Positions 59,253 through 64,000 of a DNA stretch of 64,000 nt are shown piece after piece (positions within the stretch are counted from its first letter, which is position 1; every line of letters starts with the position of its first letter). Below the pieces are notes generated by a model. That model was given only the letters and a program-made list of their open reading frames with translations, was not told where the DNA came from and ran no database searches. Source of the DNA: Argentina anserina (taxonomy: Eukaryota > Streptophyta > Magnoliopsida > Rosales > Rosaceae); assembly GCF_933775445.1 (NCBI RefSeq), contig NC_065878.1:2502001-2566000 (forward strand), written 5' to 3'. The translations under genes were made by a program, and so were the position numbers.

Positions 59253-59524
59253 ACAACAGAGTTGGAAGCCTTGGAGCTTGAAAAATGCAGACCAAACGTT
59301 GCTCACAAAGATCAGATCACGTAACAATCGAGCGAGGTTGTCCATGTAGTTTGAATACTTGTTTCATGAAGGTATCTGCAATATGAGTTGCAGTGAAGGG
59401 GTAGGAAACTGGTATGAAGTGAGCTGATTTGGACAAGCGATCAACTACGACCATAATAGCATTGAAACCATTGGAATTGGGAAGGCCTTCCACAAAGTCC
59501 ATCGAATTATCAGACCACACATCT

Positions 59525-60410
59525 TTTTGGCACCGGGATCGGTTGTAACAGATCAGGAGGGTGAATTGCCTCATAATTCTGCCGTTGGCATTGATCACAA
59601 TGTTTAACAAACAACTTGATATGGCCCAAATAGTTTGTTTCAGCTTGCGCAAAGGAACATTTGGTTAATTTTACTTTCAATGCATTAGCTTGTGGGATAT
59701 CAAACACTTGCTCAAGGTGTTTAAAGTGTGCATCAAATGAGGCACTATAAATGAGGATATCGTTGAAGAACACAAGCACACATTTGCGAAGTAATGGCCA
59801 CAAAAGATCATTCACAAGTGCTTGGAATGTTGAAGGAGCATTAGAGACAGCGAATGACATAACCAAAAATTCAAAATGCCCTTCATGAGTACGAAAGACG
59901 GTTTTGGGAATATCGGCCTCATGCATACAGACTTGGTGGTATTCGGAGCACAGGTTTAGCTTAGTGAAATAGCTAGCACCATGCAACTCATCAAGCTAGT
60001 AACTCATCCACCACGGATCTTGGGTAACGGTCTTTAACTGTAGCCTCATTGAGAGAACGGTAATCAGCACAAAAATGTCAAGTTCCCTCTTTCTTTTTGA
60101 CCAATAGAACATGTGATGAATAAGTGCTACGCCTAGGCCAAATGATCCCCTTATGTAACATGCCCCGCACTTGGGCCTCTAGCTCGTTCTTTTGTGAGTG
60201 GGCATACCGGTAAGGCCTCACATTAATGGGCTCGGTGTTGGGTTTGAGGGGTATTTTATGGTCAATATTTCTCTTTGGTGGTAAGCCCACTGGTGGGTCA
60301 AAAAGGTCAGAAAAACGGGAGAGTAATCGGGTCACAGATGGGTGGTGGTCAAAGGTGGGTAAATTGGGTAGGAGTGAAGGGTCATTAGATTGTTCTGGGG
60401 AAAGCAAGGC
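59525..60410 (-). pseudogene. Gypsy reverse transcriptase, lacking RNase H
   Basis: The minus strand encodes the RT start (DHKIPLKPNTEPINVRPYRY, KNELEAQVRGMLHKGII, about 60260-60140), then FTKLNLCSEYHQ, KTVFRTHEGHFEFLVMSF, SNAPSTFQALVNDLL and the catalytic position as VFFNDILIYS instead of the usual YxDD form. After LTKCSFAQAETNYLGH (about 59640) the sequence jumps to integrase, so the RNase H domain is deleted. Confidence 0.88.
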
Positions 60411-60536
60411 TAATATAGATTAAGTGTCCAACAAGCTAGAGGGTGGATTGATACCACAAAGTAAATGGCATTTCCCTTCAATAAAAAACACCATCACTTT
60501 CTCAGTAAAGTGCTAGCCCATAAAGCCCAAGGTATC

Positions 60537-60979
60537 TTACCATGGTGCACCCAATACTAAATCGCAATCTGCTACTGCCAAGAGCAAGAAATCATTAGTG
60601 AGCGTATAGCCCTGAATATGAACTATGTCCTTCGCAAGGCCAATTGGAATCAAATGGTGGCCATCGCCGGCGATGAAGGTATGTGTAGGGGAAGTGTCGA
60701 TGTCAAGACCCAAGCAGATAACTATCGCCAATTAAGGAAATTGGATGCAAAGCCGTAGTCAATAAAGACTTGGATGGGTTGGTCCTTTATAGACCCTTCC
60801 ATTTGCATGACCCGACCCAACTGGGGATTGTTGATGGTCAGGAGAGGTAGGACTTCCTCTGTAATTGGCAAAGGCTCAGGTAAATTTTCTGGGCAATCAT
60901 GGAATTCCGATAATTCCTCCTGTACCACTTCTGGTGGAATATGATGGTCGATGATGGCTATGAATGGATTTTTGCACAC
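60537..60979 (-). pseudogene. Gypsy retroviral-type protease, broken
   Basis: The region reads PIQVFIDYGFASNFLN near 60770-60728, where active elements have D-S/T-G; here the serine position is tyrosine. It continues as DIDTSPTHTFIAGDGHHL and DLVLGAPW in another frame to 60537. Confidence 0.8.
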
Positions 60980-63964
60980 GTGGTTGGGGCTGTATCGCTC
61001 ATCACAAGTAAAACAAAGGCCCTCGGCCCTTCTCTCATGCTAGTCTCTGGGCCACCTCACCCTTGGTGATATGTCATAGGAGGGACATCTACTGGTAGTG
61101 TGAGTGGGATTTGGTGGGTTAGGGGTAGTGGGAGAGGATTAGGGACCATTGGGGGCTCTATAGGTGGTGGTCCAATTATGGAGTGGGGGAATCTGTTGGA
61201 GCGTTGCTCTAGAGTTGAGTTGAGATGAGATAACTTGGCGTCATAAAACCTGGACAAATGTTATGTCTCCACTAGAGTTTATGGGTTGAATGCCCGAACA
61301 TCGTGCCAAATTTCCATCTTTAATCCGCTGAGAAATACATGAATCATATGCCAGTTGAGAACATGGCATGAAAGATTGGTGAAGAGAGTGATGAAGGCCT
61401 CCACCATGGTGGTTTGTTGGAGGTGAGAAACCTAGACATTGTAGTCCGAAAATAGACTCGAATCCAAAATGAGCCAAGTGATAGAGCGTTAATTAAACGT
61501 TTATAATAAACCCTGTAAAACATCATCGTTAGTATAGAATAAGCAGGGATCGTTCTTTCCGGGGATTGAAGAGAACTCTAAACTTTTAGTGTTAACAAAT
61601 AATGGGGGGTTTGAGATTAATTATTAACTACTAAAATAAAACCTAAATTACTATTTACATGATCGACTTCTCTTTAACAAATTTAAACCAAATTTACCAT
61701 TACACCACATAATTACAAGTTCGAACCTATCATGCATTCTAATTCGACCAATTACATACTATTTAGACACCAATACAACTAGAGCCTTATTTCAATTAAC
61801 ATTTAGATTGACTTAGGGCCTAATCTAAATTTGCATACAATCGAATTCAATAACACATAGAGTAGAAATCAAACAAGATTACATTTAAGCATCAAATCTT
61901 TGTTGGAGATATGTTTCATGTATGGCGTCACCCACCATGGTTTCACATGCAAATTTCCAGAATTTTTACCACTTTTAATCAACACAAACTGAACCTACTT
62001 AGGGCATGATTCAATTTGTGTCAATATGGTTGATGAATCTAGAACTCAAACACAATCTTAGGGATTTCATCCAAACACTAAATTCATATGCACATATCTG
62101 AAAATTATCTCAAAATATGAGAAAGATGATTAAAACACAACAATAGAAATACAAACTCAAAAATTATAAGAACATAGATTCGGCATAGTCTCAAAAAAAT
62201 ATCAAATACAATCTGAAAATTCTATAACAAATACAAAACCAATATTTCCACATAAACAAAAATTTACAATCTTCATAGACAAAGAATTGTAGATTAACAC
62301 AAATAGACAAAGCCATGGAGATGAGCTGCGAGAATCACACGTTGTAAGAACCTTGGAGGTGTGTCTTCAATGGTGAAACTCGGTGGAGATGATGATGGTT
62401 TTGGGGTGGACGGCTTGGCTAATTTGTGAGGGAAGTTTATGATGGTGTTTTGGTAGAGTTTTGGCTCTTGAATGCTAATGAGAAGTGATTTTATTTGAGA
62501 GGAAAGAGAGAGCAAGTTCCTATAATCAATGTCATACTTTATTCTCTAAATCATGACATGTTTTATTCCATAAATCATGTCATGTTTTATTCTCTAAATC
62601 AATCCATGTTTTATGCCTTTAATGATCATCTTCTATTTAATTGTTGCATGACTTCACTCCATCTCTTTTTCTTTAATTATCTCTTCAATCCAATCTGAAA
62701 ATAAGAAAATAAAATCATAAGTAAGAGATAATTAGTTTCGAAACCTAACAAGGATTCCTAGTCAAACTAGGACTCTGGACCAATTATGCGTTTTAAACTC
62801 ATGTAAGCAAAAAACTGCATCAAATACCGCCCAAGACTCTTACTACGACTAAATGACTCAATAGTACAACAATAAGGGCTAAACAAAGTACAAATTGAGG
62901 TAAAAACATGTTTAAAATGTCGCACAAAGTGCTCTTATCACCAAGTAGGCCAATACAAATTGCTCCCAGGTGATGTATGGGTGGCGTTGCTTAATCGACG
63001 ACATCCAAATCGATGCGTCAAGACCAAAGTGAGAGGCCAGAGTCGAGACCTTTTCATGGTGAGGGATACCCTGGTTGCGCAAGTAGCATTCCGACATGGC
63101 AAGCCAGCCCACGACATCATCTCCCTAGAATATGAGCAATTTTATTTTGAATGGTTGGTAAAACTGGTGGTCTTGATGGTCATAGTTGGGAACAACTGGT
63201 TGGTAATGGTTGTAAGTTCCATATGGTGGTTGGGAAATGGTTGGAAGTGGGAGGGTGTTGTAGGGAGGCATGTAAAACGGTGGAGTGGAAGTGGGTGAGT
63301 GCGACGACACTATGGTTTGAAGCAAAGTAGAAGTGATGGTGGAGTAATTAGGTGTGTAAGAATTCATGTGAGGGTGGGATGTCATCTAGTGCTGGGGTTG
63401 GGGCGGTGGCGGTGTGAACCAGGTGGAGGTGGGATGCGAAGCGGTGAGAGGAGTGAACGACCTAAAAGAGATTTGGGTGTTGGGGGTAGTAGGAGTGGCA
63501 GAACCGTCGAGCATGGGTCAATGCTACGGTGGACACAGCATCGCATTCTGGGCCGAGGGGGTGAGCTCCGGGGTATGTTGTGGCGGGGGAGTGTCAGCGG
63601 TGACAACAGTGCCCCAACAGTTAACCACAATGTTCTGAAACACAGCAAATTGGTGGTTGAGATGGGTTTGGCTGTGAGATAGAGAGCCTAAAACGAACTG
63701 GATGTCGTCAATTTGGGAACAAATGTCTTCGTTTTTTGTCTGGCAAGCTGTTAATGGCAACTTGAAAGGTGGTGAGGTGGTCGGTGGAGATGGTGTATAG
63801 GCAGAGGAGGTGGAAGGTTGCGTTGGTGGAAGAGCTGGTTGTTGCGGCGGAGTGAGAGCCACACGACGCTGGCCATCAGAGACTAAAGGCACATGGCCAG
63901 TGTTGGGAGGGTGGGAGGGTAATTGGGTTTGGTTTCCCCTCATCGAAACCGACAATGATACCAA
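60980..63964 (-). pseudogene. Gypsy gag, split by a solo LTR
   Basis: The N-terminal low-complexity part starts about 63964 (MVSLSVSMRGNQTQ) and the capsid-like part WLAMSECYLRNQGIPHHEKVS is at about 63110-63050. Coding resumes on the far side of the solo LTR at 61473 (LAHFGFESIFG) and runs with frameshifts to the Pro-rich part at 61057. A cysteine-rich stretch near 61020-60965 may be a zinc-knuckle remnant. Confidence 0.75.
61479..62940. mobile_element. Solo LTR, 1462 bp, TSD CCAAG
   Basis: It begins TGATAGAGCG and ends GCTCTTATCA, with inverted termini TGATA/TATCA. CCAAG flanks it exactly at 61474-61478 and 62941-62945. It has no coding content. A cluster of aatcatgtcatgtttta-type repeats lies at about 62540-62620. 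It inserted into the gag region of the Gypsy element and lost its partner LTR by recombination. Confidence 0.85.
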
Positions 63965-63965
63965 T

Positions 63966-64000
63966 TGTTGGGAGCTCAGATTATGAAAACAAGGAAAGTA
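63966..64000 (-). repeat. 5' LTR end of the Gypsy element, cut by the window edge
   Basis: The plus strand reads tgttgggagctcagatta and onward, matching 56529-56563 with one or two differences. Adjacent at 63954-63963 is the complement of TGGTATCA, the primer-binding site. Confidence 0.85.

Larger units (their letters stand above)
57400..59520 (-). pseudogene. Gypsy integrase with chromodomain-like end, interrupted
   Basis: Pieces in order on the minus strand: HHCC remnant KHCDQCQRQNYE (just upstream), core SMDFVEGLPNSNGFNAIMVVVDRLSKSAHFIP (about 59500-59405), FKLQGFQLC (about 59275), then TEVVNR and LEHYLR (about 58660-58625), WAEYWYNTTYH (about 58580-58550), and the C-terminal VFKVGDWVLVKLHPYR to FHVSLLKK (57810-57600). 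The last stretch, SITTWLI, stop, WVGMLSEDATWEDAHSI, resembles a chromodomain end. Two transposons and several stops interrupt it. Confidence 0.88.
56529..64000 (-). mobile_element. Ty3/Gypsy retrotransposon, chromovirus-like, decayed and nested, runs off the window
   Basis: Read on the minus strand the order is 5' LTR end (64000-63966), primer-binding site, gag, protease, RT, integrase, chromodomain-like end, polypurine tract and 3' LTR (57348-56529). Integrase after RT defines Ty3/Gypsy. The RNase H region is missing between RT and integrase. Inserted into it are a 512-bp hAT MITE, a 529-bp hAT MITE, a truncated hAT-like element and a 1462-bp solo LTR. All coding parts have stops and shifts. 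Confidence 0.93.

Overview
The window is nuclear DNA of a flowering plant, most likely a eudicot. The genes are split by many short GT-AG introns. A CC-NBS-LRR resistance gene is present, and so are Ty1/Copia, Ty3/Gypsy, Mutator-like and hAT-like elements. A rosid, perhaps Rosaceae, is my guess from general resemblance only; the sequence does not prove it.

Layout. (1) 1-5052, plus strand: the 3' part of an Aquarius (AQR/IBP160, EMB2765-type) spliceosomal helicase gene. Its large intron carries a roughly 950-bp hAT-like element. (2) 5053-7777: AQR 3' flank, a decayed LRR fragment, a (TA)n(GA)n microsatellite and a 213-bp MITE with a 6-bp target-site duplication (TSD). (3) 7684-13882, minus strand: a linker-histone-fold (H15) gene cut inside its globular domain by a decayed Ty1/Copia element (8321-12890, TSD GATTC). 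(4) 14086-14485: an LTR remnant. (5) about 15060-25745: a decayed copy of the 3' end of the TTC27-like gene, split by a 9069-bp Sirevirus-type Copia element (15262-24330, TSD TATGG, 863-bp LTRs, env-like ORF). (6) 25907-29910, minus strand: a CC-NBS-LRR gene with one frameshift. (7) 30223-30824: a hAT-like element. (8) 32019-40815, minus strand: a complete 20-exon TTC27-like TPR gene. (9) 41389-45653, minus strand: a complete 9-exon IMP4 gene. (10) 46548-56003: a second direct copy of 37071-46526, carrying a truncated TTC27 5' half and a second complete IMP4. (11) 55301-56320: a complete Mutator-like MITE (9-bp TSD) at the end of copy 2. (12) 56529-64000, minus strand: a Ty3/Gypsy chromovirus-like element running off the window, holding two hAT MITEs, another hAT remnant and a 1462-bp solo LTR.

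The most notable structure is the 9456-bp tandem duplication. One breakpoint lies inside exon 7 of the TTC27-like gene and the other inside the Mutator-like MITE. The copies are joined by a 21-bp filler that can be assembled from two short sequences near the breakpoints, which is a templated-insertion repair signature. The copies look identical even in microsatellite length, so the event is either very recent or partly an assembly effect. If real, it doubles IMP4, leaves one complete TTC27 and creates a chimeric truncated TTC27 copy.

Functionally, AQR (splicing), TTC27-like (HSP90-linked assembly, inferred from animal homologues) and IMP4 (pre-rRNA processing) are housekeeping RNA/RNP genes. 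The accessory material around them is a resistance gene, its relic and nested transposons. I saw no tRNA, rRNA or CRISPR array.
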